Source: Pseudoxanthomonas mexicana (lineage in GTDB: Bacteria; Pseudomonadota; Gammaproteobacteria; Xanthomonadales; Xanthomonadaceae). Taken from it: a stretch of 63,970 nt of DNA. Below, piece after piece: positions 16,446 to 23,937 of this stretch. The stretch lies in NCBI RefSeq assembly GCF_001556105.1, contig NZ_LSIF01000068.1:1-63970 (forward strand). The letters run 5' to 3'. Numbering within the stretch: position 1 is the first letter of the stretch; every line of letters starts with the position of its first letter. The translations under genes were made by a program, and so were the position numbers. The notes beneath the pieces were generated by a model. It did not search any database, was not told the origin of the DNA, and worked only from the letters and a program-made list of their open reading frames with translations.

Positions 16446-17564
16446 CTACTTCAACGTCACCAGTTGCTTCAGCACGCCATCCAGGCCGCCGAACACGGTG
16501 AGCTTGTCGATCTTCTCGGTGACCTTCTCCAGCGCCTCGAGCTCCTTCAGGCGCATCAGCACCGGGGATTCGTCGATCAGCTTCGCGGTGTTGAGCAGGG
16601 AACGCGTGGCGTTCGCCTCCTCGCGACGGCGGATCACCTGGGCTTGCGCCTGCTTCTCCGCCTGCACCACCGCATTGAGGATCTCCTTCATTTCGCCCGG
16701 CAGGATCACGTCCTTCACGCCTACGCCCAGCACTTCCACGCCCAGGCCGGTCAACTGGCCACGCACGTGCGCGAAGATGTCGGCGTCCAGCGAGGCCTTG
16801 TCGCCGAGCAGTTCGTCCAGCGTCTTGGCGGACACCGCCTTGCGCAGGCCGTACTGCAGTTCGCGGTAGACGACGTCGCCGACCTTGGCGACCTTGGTGC
16901 GCGCCGCCACCACGTCGGTGACGCGGGTGCTCGCGGCCAGGTTCACGCGCAGGCTGACCTTGTCGCGGGTCAACAGCTCCTGACCCGATACTTCGATCGT
17001 CTGCACGCGCAGGTCGACCACATCCACCGCCACGTTCTTCTGGAAGTTCCAGAAGGCGTAGGCGCCGGGTGCGAGCGTGCGCTCGAGCTTGCCGTCGACG
17101 AACACCAGTCCTGCGGACTCCGCCGGGACGTCGGCTACCACCGCCAGCTTCGACAGCGTGCCCAGCTGACGCAGGCGCCGCGCGACGGCCGCGTCCACCT
17201 CCAGCGACGCCAGCGTCACCGCCTGCACCTCGACCGTCACCAGGCCGATCCAGTACAGGCGCCGCGAGCCGGGCGGCAACACGTCTTCCAGCTTGCTGTT
17301 CTTCAGCACCAGGCCGACCTGGTCCACCCCCATATCGGCGTGCACGAACGTCTCGCCCAGGCGGTTGCCCAGGCCGACGATCAGTGCGTCGACGTCGTGG
17401 CCGGCGTATTCCGGCGTGGCGATGTTGAAGGTGCGCACCTCGATCCGACCCATCGGGTCGAACCAGCGGTACACGCCGGGTGCGAGCACGCGCTCGAACC
17501 GACGGTTGCGATACACCAGGCCGTGCTCGCCGTCACCGATCACGACCCTCTTGGTCCAGAACAT
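16446..17564 (-). CDS. Slipin (SPFH/band-7) family protein with three N-terminal repeats
   Basis: A 372-residue stomatin-like protein. The C-terminal half (about 180-345) is the SPFH domain, including VDVVDLRVQTIEVSGQELLT, KVSLRVNLAASTRV and the helix VVQAEKQAQAQVIRRREEA. Unusually, the N-terminal part holds three copies of a short motif of the form GLVxxxxxxExxLxPGxxxxW at about 15-34, 84-105 and 152-172. There is no clear membrane anchor. The start at 17564 has the ribosome site AAGGAGA; the frame is open further upstream but without support. It precedes rtcB on the same strand, a pairing seen in RNA-repair clusters. Confidence 0.88.
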   Translation of the reverse strand: MFWTKRVVIGDGEHGLVYRNRRFERVLAPGVYRWFDPMGRIEVRTFNIATPEYAGHDVDALIVGLGNRLGETFVHADMGVDQVGLVLKNSKLEDVLPPGSRRLYWIGLVTVEVQAVTLASLEVDAAVARRLRQLGTLSKLAVVADVPAESAGLVFVDGKLERTLAPGAYAFWNFQKNVAVDVVDLRVQTIEVSGQELLTRDKVSLRVNLAASTRVTDVVAARTKVAKVGDVVYRELQYGLRKAVSAKTLDELLGDKASLDADIFAHVRGQLTGLGVEVLGVGVKDVILPGEMKEILNAVVQAEKQAQAQVIRRREEANATRSLLNTAKLIDESPVLMRLKELEALEKVTEKIDKLTVFGGLDGVLKQLVTLK

Positions 17565-17932
17565 GGCGTTGTTCTCCTTGTTGGCTCTGGTGGTTAGATC
17601 CGGTTTATCTACATTGCCGCGGTGGATCGAGTCCCGCGACGATCGGATGCCAGCCACGACATGCGGCCGACGAAAGAAGGCGGAAACGCCCTTGGACGGA
17701 GGCGGTGCGGACAGCCGGCGCTACCGGCGGAAGTGTCGTTGCGACGGCGCCATCCGAAGATCGCGTCGAGCGCAGCGTGCCTCCGCGTCGAGGGCGCGGT
17801 GCCGGCACCGTCCCCGCTGCGGTGCGCTGCTTTCCTGCATTCCATCGCGGAAAGACATCGCACAGCACGGGGCGTTTCCTGGTGGGACTTTCGTCCCGGT
17901 GTCATGACGTGACAGGTCATGTGCCCTTACGG
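17565..17932. other. Gene-free spacer between slipin and tRNA
   Basis: I see no convincing gene in these 368 bp. The slipin promoter should lie near its right side of the start (17565-17640); I looked for a sigma-54 element there and found none. Near the tRNA end are small hairpins, GGGAC-TTTC-GTCCC (about 17884-17897) and GCCC-TTAC-GGGC (17923-17934); the latter overlaps the tRNA 3' end. Confidence 0.5.
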
Positions 17933-18006
17933 GCGTTGGAGCGGGAGTCGAACCCGCGACAGTCGGATTAACAGTCCGATGCTCTAACCGTCTGAGCTAT
18001 CCAGAG
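17933..18006 (-). tRNA. tRNA-Asn (GTT), atypical acceptor stem
   Basis: On the minus strand the 74-nt sequence folds as a class I tRNA: D-arm GCTC-AGACGGTTA-GAGC, perfect 5-bp anticodon stem TCGGA/TCCGA with loop CTGTTAA (anticodon GTT, Asn), variable loop CTGTC, and a perfect T-stem GCGGG/CCCGC with loop TTCGACT. The acceptor stem is odd: CTCTGGA against TCCAACG pairs at five of seven positions with adjacent C-A and T-C mismatches, and the 3' side continues C-CCG rather than an encoded CCA. This could be a functional divergent tRNA, an imported phage/element tRNA or a decaying copy. Confidence 0.72.
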
Positions 18007-18106
18007 GTGACGTACCGGAATCGAACCGGTCCACCCGCTTTCGCGGGTGCCATGCCAGTAGGCCGTCGTTGAGGAACACCTTCTCCCACGCTTCGGCATA
18101 CGCCAC
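18007..18106 (-). other. tRNA-like module (T-arm, long variable-type hairpin, matching acceptor)
   Basis: Directly abutting the tRNA-Asn on its 5' side, the minus strand carries a canonical T-arm (ACCGG-TTCGATT-CCGGT, 18030-18014), preceded by a 7-bp GAAA hairpin (CACCCGC/GCGGGTG, 18049-18032) like a class II variable arm, and followed by ACGTCAC, which pairs with GTGGCGT at 18106-18100 over seven positions (one G-T). I cannot fold a convincing anticodon arm in the roughly 28 nt between the D-like and variable arms, and the 100-nt span is too long for an ordinary class II tRNA. Treated as a tRNA-like remnant or unusual RNA. Confidence 0.35.
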
Positions 18107-18408
18107 GGCAGCGCCGCGCGCACCGGACGGGACACAAGCCCGTACCGCTGTAGCGTGTTCGATCGATGCTCCGCATTGCCGGCTGTCGCCAACCGGCAAT
18201 CCGTTCGGGCGCAATACGCCCCTGTGGTGTCCATTCCCCGCGCCGCTCGCGTCGAAGCATCACAACGCAGCGCACATGCGCCGGTCGCAGCCGCGCCCCT
18301 GCCTCGGGGCGCACGCATGCGCTACCCGGATGCTCCAGGGCGGAAAGAAACTTCCGTGGTGGAATGGAGGGAACCTGGTCGATGCATGCGCATCCTCCGC
18401 GAACGCTG
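18107..18408. other. Gene-free, hairpin-containing spacer
   Basis: No ORF here looks real. Two strong hairpins are visible: an 8-bp stem ATTGCCGG/CCGGCAAT (18175-18200) and a 7-bp stem GCGCCCC/GGGGCGC (18293-18312). They may belong to a structured transcript reading toward the tRNAs, but no promoter is evident. Confidence 0.4.
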
Positions 18409-18447
18409 GAAACAAAACGCCCCCGGGACTTGCGACCCGAGGGCGTT
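18409..18447 (-). terminator. Strong intrinsic terminator
   Basis: On the minus strand a 12-bp stem AACGCCCTCGGG/CCCGGGGGCGTT (one T-G wobble, which would be a C-A mismatch on the other strand) is followed by TTGTTT. It is therefore strand-specific and must end a transcript coming from about 18500-18700, i.e. the small ORF at 18500-18622. A second hairpin of 10 perfect bp (GGGAGATCGG/CCGATCTCCC, 18458-18482) lies just before it. Confidence 0.8.
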
Positions 18448-18499
18448 CGCATTCCTCGGGAGATCGGGGTGACCGATCTCCCTGGGAGTCAGTCGGATG

Positions 18500-18622
18500 T
18501 CAGAAGGCCAGGCGCCGTGCGCTCTCGCTATCGCGCAGATCGCCGCCGTTCGCGCTCAGCGCTATGCCGCAGCGTGATGGCTGCAGGACGAGCGTGCTGT
18601 CGAGGAAATAGGCGGGCTTCAT
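18500..18622 (-). CDS. Possible small protein gene (40 aa)
   Basis: A 40-codon ORF, starting MKPAYFLDSTLVLQ and ending SESARRLAF, lies between a promoter-like element and a strong terminator on the same strand, which is the main reason for listing it. There is no clear ribosome site. The 5' region includes a CGGCC-TCGT-GGCCG hairpin followed by six Ts (18661-18642), which would lie at the very start of the transcript. It may be a short secreted or leader peptide, or the transcript may act as an RNA. Confidence 0.35.
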   Translation of the reverse strand: MKPAYFLDSTLVLQPSRCGIALSANGGDLRDSESARRLAF

Positions 18623-18671
18623 GAGAAAAATTCGTCTGGTGAAAAAACGGCCACGAGGCCGACGGGCGCGG

Positions 18672-18700
18672 ACAATACGCCGCTTGTTTGCGAAGCGCAA
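18672..18700 (-). promoter_or_regulatory. Candidate promoter of the 40-aa ORF
   Basis: Minus strand: TTGCGC (18700-18695), 17-bp spacer, TATTGT (18677-18672), preceded by an A-rich UP-like stretch (18701-18721), the most AT-rich spot in the neighbourhood. The boxes match consensus at three and four of six positions. Confidence 0.4.
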
Positions 18701-18801
18701 CACTTTTTTAGTTTTATTTTCGATGGCCGACCGGCGGCACCCGAAGGAAGCACCAGTGGCTGCCGCTAGAATGACGCACCTCCTCCCTTGCGCCTCGCAC
18801 C

Positions 18802-19854
18802 GTGGCCTCCAAATTTTCCGATCCCGCGCTCGATGCGCTGATGCTGCCCTTCGCGCAGGGCCAACTCGCCTGGCCTGACGGACCGGTGCTGTTCCTGCGC
18901 GCGCGCGACGGCGCCGCGTTGCGACAGTTCCCGCTGGCGCAGCTGGTGTGCGAACAGAGTTTCCGTCCCGATGCCGAACTGCTGGAGCGTGCGGGGTTGC
19001 GCGTGGTGGCCGATGCGGCCGCCGACGATGCACGCTATCCGCTCGTTCTCGTCCTGCCGCCGCGCCAGCGCGAGGAAGCGCGCGCGCTGCTCGCACGTGC
19101 GGTGCAGCTTGTCGCGCCGGGTGGGATCGTCGTCGCGGCGATGACCAACAATGAAGGGGCGAAGTCGGGCGAGGCGGATCTGAAGCAGCTCACGGGTATC
19201 GCGGGCAGCTTGACCAAGTTCCATTGCCGCACGTTCTGGACGCGGCCGCTCGGCGAGACCGTCGACAGCGCCTTGCTGGCGCAGTGGTCGTCGCTGGACG
19301 CGCCGCGCCGGATCGAAGGCGGACGCTATCTCAGCCGCCCCGGCGTGTTCGCCTGGAACCGTATCGACCCGGCGTCCGCGCTGCTGGTCGAATGCCTGCC
19401 GACCGATATCGCCGGTCACGGCGCGGACTTGGGTGCAGGGTGGGGCTTCCTGTCGCTGTCGCTGCTCGAGCGATGCCCCGGCATCACAGCGCTGGATCTC
19501 TACGAGGCCGAAGCACGCGCGCTTGCGTTGGCGAAGGAGAATCTGGGCGGCGCCGCATCGTCTGCGCGCCTCGATTTCCGCTGGCACGACGTCACGGCTG
19601 GCCTGCCGGAACGCTACGACTTCATCGTCAGTAATCCGCCGTTCCACACGCAGAGTCGCGCGGATCGTCCCGACATCGGCCAGCGCTTCATCACCGCGGC
19701 CGCTGCGGCGCTGAAGCCGGGTGGCCGGCTGTGGCTGGTGGCCAACCGCCACCTGCCGTACGAGCAGACCTTGAACGAGCGGTTCGGCGACGTGTGCGTC
19801 GCAGGCGAGCGCGACGGTTTCAAGGTGATCGCTGCAACGAAGGCGAGGCGATAA
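18802..19854 (+). CDS. rsmC: 16S rRNA (guanine1207-N2)-methyltransferase RsmC-like
   Basis: A 350-residue protein with the RsmC two-domain layout: an N-terminal degenerate methyltransferase-like domain (about 1-160) and a C-terminal SAM-dependent MTase-small domain with ADLGAGWGFLS (SAM-binding glycine loop) and the catalytic NPPFH motif. RsmC methylates G1207 of 16S rRNA in the assembled 30S subunit. The start is a GTG at 18802. Four bases separate its stop from rsuA, another 16S rRNA modification gene, supporting the assignment and an operon. Confidence 0.88.
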   Translation: MASKFSDPALDALMLPFAQGQLAWPDGPVLFLRARDGAALRQFPLAQLVCEQSFRPDAELLERAGLRVVADAAADDARYPLVLVLPPRQREEARALLARAVQLVAPGGIVVAAMTNNEGAKSGEADLKQLTGIAGSLTKFHCRTFWTRPLGETVDSALLAQWSSLDAPRRIEGGRYLSRPGVFAWNRIDPASALLVECLPTDIAGHGADLGAGWGFLSLSLLERCPGITALDLYEAEARALALAKENLGGAASSARLDFRWHDVTAGLPERYDFIVSNPPFHTQSRADRPDIGQRFITAAAAALKPGGRLWLVANRHLPYEQTLNERFGDVCVAGERDGFKVIAATKARR

Positions 19855-19858
19855 GCGC

Positions 19859-20566
19859 ATGAAGATCGTCAAGCACATCGCCAACCTGGGCTACGGCAGC
19901 CGCAAGCAGGTGCAGTGGATGTTCCGCGAGGGGCGCATCACCGATGCCGACGGCGAGGTGCTGTATGCCGATGATCCGGTCGACCACGACAACATCCGCG
20001 TGGATGGGGAGCCGCTGGATCCGGCGCCCGGGCTGGCGATCATGCTGCACAAGCCGGTCGGCTACACGTGTTCGACCAAGGACACGGGCCGCATCGTCTA
20101 CGACCTGTTTCCCTCGCGTTTCCGTGATCGCTCGCCGGTGCTGTCCACCGTGGGTCGACTGGATCGCGAGACGAGCGGCCTGCTGCTGCTCACCGACGAC
20201 GGCGGACTGCTGCACCGGATCATTTCGCCCAAGGCGAACCTGCCCAAGGTCTACGACGTGACGCTGGCGCAGGACCTGCGCGGCGACGAAGGAGCACTGT
20301 TCGCCAGCGGCACCCTGATGCTGGAATCGGAGCAGACACCGTTGGCGCCAGCGGGCCTGCACGTGACCGATCCGCGCCATGCACAGGTCACGCTCACCGA
20401 AGGCCGTTACCATCAGGTGCGCCGCATGTTCGCCGCCGTCGGCAATCATGTGGAGGCGTTGCATCGCAGCCGCGTCGGCGGCCTCACGCTGGACGGATTG
20501 CCGGAAGGGCGGTGGCGGATCCTCGATGAAGACGACCTGCGCCGGTTGTTCGGAGCCGGCGAATGA
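19859..20566 (+). CDS. rsuA: 16S rRNA pseudouridine synthase RsuA-like
   Basis: A 235-residue RsuA/RluB/E/F-family pseudouridine synthase. It has an N-terminal S4-like RNA-binding domain (about 1-55, GSRKQVQWMFREGRI), the active-site motif GRLDRETSGLLLLT with catalytic Asp102, and the late motif YHQVRRMFAAVGNHVEALHR. RsuA makes pseudouridine 516 in 16S rRNA; other family members act on 23S, so substrate identity is by family resemblance. It sits between rsmC (4-bp gap) and a HAD phosphatase (overlapping start). Confidence 0.9.
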   Translation: MKIVKHIANLGYGSRKQVQWMFREGRITDADGEVLYADDPVDHDNIRVDGEPLDPAPGLAIMLHKPVGYTCSTKDTGRIVYDLFPSRFRDRSPVLSTVGRLDRETSGLLLLTDDGGLLHRIISPKANLPKVYDVTLAQDLRGDEGALFASGTLMLESEQTPLAPAGLHVTDPRHAQVTLTEGRYHQVRRMFAAVGNHVEALHRSRVGGLTLDGLPEGRWRILDEDDLRRLFGAGE

Positions 20567-21264
20567 TGACGCCGCCGCTGCCGTTCACACCTGCGGCGGT
20601 GATCTTCGACATGGATGGCCTGATGCTGGACAGCGAGCGCGCCATCATCGCCTGCCTGGCCGAGGCGGCACGCGAGTCCGGCCACGACCTGCCCGAGGTG
20701 CTGTGGCTGTCGATGGTCGGCCACAGCGAAGCGGTATGCCGCCACCTGTTGGACGAAGCGATCGGCGAGGTCGAGCGCGACCGCGTCCTGCAGCGCTCGC
20801 ATGTGCTGTACGACGCCGTCGTCGCAGCAGGCGTACCGCACCGTCCCGGCATCATCGCGATGCTCGATTTCCTCGACGACCGCGGCATTCCGCGTGCGGT
20901 TGCCACCTCCACCCGGCGTCCGCTGGCGCTGCGCAAGCTGGAGGCGTCAGGCCTGCTGCCGAGGTTCGACGCCATCTGCACCAGCAGCGACGTCGAACAT
21001 CCCAAGCCGGCACCTGACATCTACCTGCTGGCGGCACGCTCGCTGGGCGTCGACCCTGCGCAGTGCCTGGTGCTGGAGGATTCACCCACGGGCGTGCGCG
21101 CTGCGCTGGCGGCCGGCATGTACCCGGTCCAGATTCCCGACCTGCTGGAGCCGGATGACGCCGTGCGTGCGCTCGGCCATACCATCCTGCCGTCGCTGGA
21201 CGATGCGCGGCGGCTGCTGGAGCAGCGGCTGGCGGCCAACACCTCTCCTGTAGGAGCGACGTAA
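20563..21264 (+). CDS. HAD-superfamily phosphatase; C-terminus encoded by a REP sequence
   Basis: A 233-residue HAD hydrolase of the beta-phosphoglucomutase-like/GPH group: nucleophile motif DMDGL (Asp16, Asp18), motif II TSTRR, Lys in KPAPDIYL, and motif IV LEDSPTG. It could act on a sugar phosphate or phosphoglycolate. Its start overlaps the rsuA stop. The last codons (TSPVGAT and the TAA stop) are supplied by the REP sequence beginning at 21248, so the natural C-terminus was probably altered when the repeat landed. Confidence 0.9.
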   Translation: MMTPPLPFTPAAVIFDMDGLMLDSERAIIACLAEAARESGHDLPEVLWLSMVGHSEAVCRHLLDEAIGEVERDRVLQRSHVLYDAVVAAGVPHRPGIIAMLDFLDDRGIPRAVATSTRRPLALRKLEASGLLPRFDAICTSSDVEHPKPAPDIYLLAARSLGVDPAQCLVLEDSPTGVRAALAAGMYPVQIPDLLEPDDAVRALGHTILPSLDDARRLLEQRLAANTSPVGAT

Positions 21265-21278
21265 GTCGCGACCGCACG
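21248..21278. repeat. REP element, left copy
   Basis: A 31-bp sequence with core GTAGGAGCGACGTAAGTCGC; it contains an internal hairpin GCGAC-GTAA-GTCGC. A perfect inverted copy lies at 21860-21890, on the other side of the RAYT transposase gene. The conserved GTAGGAG head is typical of REPs mobilised by RAYTs. Confidence 0.92.
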
Positions 21279-21348
21279 GCAAACACCCACACGGACGTCA
21301 GTCCTCTCCTGATGTCTCGATGCCCATCGCCTCCGCAAGCTTCAGGGC

Positions 21349-21840
21349 ATGAAAGATTCACCATGCCAACGGATCTCAGGGCATGAAGCACTCCGGCGTG
21401 GACGCGTCTCGACCATGGGGCAGGTGTACCTGGTTACTTTCGTCACGCGCAATCGCAGGCCGCTGTTTCGCGATCCGGCCATGGCTCACGAGACTGCGAG
21501 AGCGATCACGGACAGGCGCCTCTGGTATCGGTCACGGCTGCTGGCCTGGGTATTGATGCCGGACCATTGGCACGGCTTGATTGAACTGGGCGCTCTGGAA
21601 ACCCTTTCCGTCTGCGTGCAACGGTTGAAAGCCAACACATCCCGCGCTTTCCGAGCAGAGCGGCGGCATGGCAGCGTATGGGCACCCGGCTTCCACGACC
21701 GCGCGATGCGGTCTTGCGACGATCTCAAGGTCGCGGCGCGCTACGTGGTCGCCAATCCGCTACGTGCAGGATTGGTCGATGCGGTCGGAAAGTATCCGTA
21801 CTGGGACGCGGTGTGGCTTGGGAATGCGGACCTTGGGTAG
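21349..21840 (+). mobile_element. REP-associated tyrosine transposase (RAYT)
   Basis: A 163-residue Y1/HUH-type transposase of the IS200/IS605-related RAYT group, intact by length. The HUH motif is MPDHWHGLI (His73, His75) and the nucleophile Tyr132 is in AARYVVANPLRAGLV; the N-terminal part contains GHEALRRGR, familiar from xanthomonad RAYTs. It is flanked by inverted REP copies (21248-21278 and 21860-21890), the classic arrangement for the gene that moves these repeats. The start is uncertain (21349, or 21415 at MGQVYLVTF). RAYTs are generally domesticated single-copy genes. Confidence 0.92.
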
Positions 21841-21859
21841 GGCCCCCGGGAGTGGAAGG

Positions 21860-21890
21860 CGTGCGGTCGCGACTTACGTCGCTCCTACAG
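21860..21890. repeat. REP element, right (inverted) copy
   Basis: A perfect 31-bp inverse complement of the REP at 21248-21278. Together with that copy it brackets the RAYT gene over about 640 bp. It lies just downstream of the 3' end of the DUF1415 gene on the opposite strand. Confidence 0.92.
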
Positions 21891-21907
21891 AAAAGCGCGT
21901 GGCGCTG

Positions 21908-22471
21908 CTACTCCGCGAACAGCTTCGCCCAGCCCGCATGTCCCAACGCGTCCAGCGTCTTCACGTTGCGCTCGACGATCACCTCGGGATCCGGGAAGGC
22001 GTCCACCGCGCGGTCGATGCTGGCTTCGCGCAGCAGGTGCAGGGTGGGGTAGGGCGAGCGGTTGGTGTAGTTGCTGATGTCGTCGGGCGCGGTGCCGGCG
22101 AACTGGTAGTCCGGATGGAAGCTGGCGACCTGGATCTCGCCCTGCAGGTCCAGCGCCTCGACCGCCGCGTCGGCGTTGTCGAGGAAGTCGTTGTAGTCCA
22201 GGAAATCCGTCAGTACGTGCGGGTGCACGATCAGCGTGGTGTCGACCTGCTCGGAATCGGTGTCGCGCAGCAGCACCAGTTCCTCTGCCAGTTCCTCGAG
22301 CAACGCCTCCGGCGTGCTGGCATCGCTCAGCACCAGGCGTACCTGCTGCTTCACGTACACCGCCTTGGCGAACGGGCATAGGTTCAGGCCTATCACCGCG
22401 CGTTCCACCCAGCGGCGGGTGGCGTCGAGCGGATCGGGCGCGTGGCCAGAAATGGTGGATGCGTCAGTCAC
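21908..22471 (-). CDS. DUF1415 domain-containing protein
   Basis: A 187-residue protein matching the DUF1415 family: RRWVERAVIGLNLCPFAKAV near the N-terminus, DTTLIVHPHVLTDFLDYNDF centrally, and FHPDYQFAGTAPDDISNYTN, RSPYPTLHLLRE in the C-terminal half. The conserved CPFAK cysteine and the Asp/His-rich blocks suggest an enzyme, but no function is known to me. The start overlaps the end of yajQ by eight bases, so it is coupled to the nucleotide-binding protein upstream. Confidence 0.9.
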   Translation of the reverse strand: MTDASTISGHAPDPLDATRRWVERAVIGLNLCPFAKAVYVKQQVRLVLSDASTPEALLEELAEELVLLRDTDSEQVDTTLIVHPHVLTDFLDYNDFLDNADAAVEALDLQGEIQVASFHPDYQFAGTAPDDISNYTNRSPYPTLHLLREASIDRAVDAFPDPEVIVERNVKTLDALGHAGWAKLFAE

Positions 22472-22946
22472 GGAAGTTGTCGAACTGCAGCGGCAGCTCG
22501 AACTCGGTCTTCTTCAGCAGGGCGATGGCGTCCTGCAGGTCGTCGCGCTTCTTGCCGGTCACGCGCAGCTTCTCGCCGTTGATCTGCGCTTCCACCTTCA
22601 GTTTGGCGTCCTTGATGGTGGCGACGATCTTCTTCGCCAGCTTCTGTTCGATCCCCTGCTTGACGGTGATCTTCTGGCGCGCACCGGCGAGGTTGGTGTC
22701 CACGTCGCCGAACTCCAGGCAGCGGGCATCGATCTGGCGGGCGATCAGGCGCGCGCGCAGGATGTCGGTCATCTGCTTGAGCTGGAAATCGCTCGGTGCG
22801 GACTGGGTGATCAGCTTGTCCTCCAGCTCGAACTTCGCCTCCACGCCCTTGAAGTCGAAGCGGGTGGACAGCTCGCGGTTGGCCTGGTCCACGGCATTGG
22901 TGAGTTCGTGGGCGTTGACTTCGGAAACGACGTCGAAGGAGGGCAT
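22464..22946 (-). CDS. yajQ: YajQ-family cyclic-di-GMP-binding protein
   Basis: A 160-residue YajQ protein, the standard family length when started at MPSFDVVSEVNAHE (22946); the longer open frame upstream is unsupported. It comprises two ferredoxin-like RNP folds, with TRFDFKG, EDKLITQSAPSDFQLKQ and VTGKKRDDLQDAIALLK visible. In Xanthomonas campestris the homologue XC_3703 binds cyclic di-GMP and acts with a LysR-type regulator to control virulence genes (An et al. work), so a signalling role is likely here too. It is cotranscribed with DUF1415. Confidence 0.95.
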   Translation of the reverse strand: MPSFDVVSEVNAHELTNAVDQANRELSTRFDFKGVEAKFELEDKLITQSAPSDFQLKQMTDILRARLIARQIDARCLEFGDVDTNLAGARQKITVKQGIEQKLAKKIVATIKDAKLKVEAQINGEKLRVTGKKRDDLQDAIALLKKTEFELPLQFDNFRD

Positions 22947-23022
22947 GGGATTCATCCGGTTGATACGCCACCATTCTACCGTGCCGTCTTCGCTGCCGAA
23001 CCCCGGCTGGTGATAATGGGCC

Positions 23023-23907
23023 ATGGCCACGCCACGCCCCTCGCTCCCCTCCGCCGTCCTGCTGATGCTGGCCGCCGTGCTGCTGTTCGCCGTGATGGAT
23101 GCGGGCCTGAAACTGCTGGCGCCGCACTATCCGCCGCTGCAGGTGGCGGCGCTACGCGGCCTGTCGTCGCTGCCGCTGGTCACGGTCTGGGTGCTGGCGA
23201 CCGTGCCGGTCCGTTCGCTGCTGCGCGTGCACTGGCCGCTGCATCTGCTGCGCGGCGCGCTGGGCGTGGTGATGATGGTGGGCTTCGTCTACGGCCTGCG
23301 CACGATGCCGCTGTCCACCGCCTACGCCATCACCTTCGTGGCGCCCTTGCTGGTGACCGCGATGGCCGGACCCTTGCTGAAGGAAAAGGTGGGCGCCGGA
23401 CGGTGGGCCGCCATCGGCATCGGCCTGGTCGGCGTGCTGGTGATCCTGCGGCCGACCGGCGACGGCGTGTTGACCGGCGGCGGTCTGGCGATCCTGATGG
23501 CAGCGGTCTGTTACGCGCTGGGTGCGGTCACCGTGCGCATGCTGGCGCAGCGCGACAGCACGCAGGCGATGGTGTTCTGGTTCGTGGTGCTGCTCTCGCT
23601 GGGTGCCTGGCTGCTGGCCCTGCCGGCGTGGAAGCCGCTGCTACCCGCGCATGGCTGGATCATCGCCGGCATCGGCGTATCGGGTTCGCTGGCGCAGGTG
23701 GCGTTGACCGCAGCCTTCCGCCGAGGCGAGGCGTCGCTGATCGCGCCACTGGAGTACACCGCGCTGCTGTGGGGCGTGCTGCTCGACGTGGCGTTGTGGT
23801 CGGTACTGCCCGATGGCGTCACCTGGATCGGCGCCGGCATCATCGTCGCCAGTGGCGTGTACCTGCTGCGCCGAGAGCCGGTGCATGTGGAAGCGGAACA
23901 CCCCTGA
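23023..23907 (+). CDS. EamA/DMT-superfamily transporter
   Basis: A 294-residue polytopic inner-membrane protein with about ten transmembrane helices in two repeated EamA domains (roughly 10-140 and 150-285). Family features include FAVMDAGLKLLAPHYPPLQV at the first helix and GEASLIAPLEYTALLW in the second half. Drug/metabolite transporters of this kind export small polar metabolites or amino acids; specificity is not predictable. It diverges from yajQ with about 75 bp between starts. Confidence 0.9.
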   Translation: MATPRPSLPSAVLLMLAAVLLFAVMDAGLKLLAPHYPPLQVAALRGLSSLPLVTVWVLATVPVRSLLRVHWPLHLLRGALGVVMMVGFVYGLRTMPLSTAYAITFVAPLLVTAMAGPLLKEKVGAGRWAAIGIGLVGVLVILRPTGDGVLTGGGLAILMAAVCYALGAVTVRMLAQRDSTQAMVFWFVVLLSLGAWLLALPAWKPLLPAHGWIIAGIGVSGSLAQVALTAAFRRGEASLIAPLEYTALLWGVLLDVALWSVLPDGVTWIGAGIIVASGVYLLRREPVHVEAEHP

Positions 23908-23937
23908 CGCCGTGCTGTTTTGCGGCATGATGCAGGC

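Noticed and set aside
17565..17640. Sigma-54 promoter upstream of slipin-rtcB (as in rtcBA operons)
   Set aside because: No GG-N10-GC element of the right form is present in the leader.
18007..18106. A complete class II or selenocysteine tRNA
   Set aside because: T-arm, acceptor and variable hairpin fit, but no acceptable anticodon arm folds, the length is 100 nt, position 8 is not T, and the D-arm is not the six-base-pair form of tRNA-Sec.
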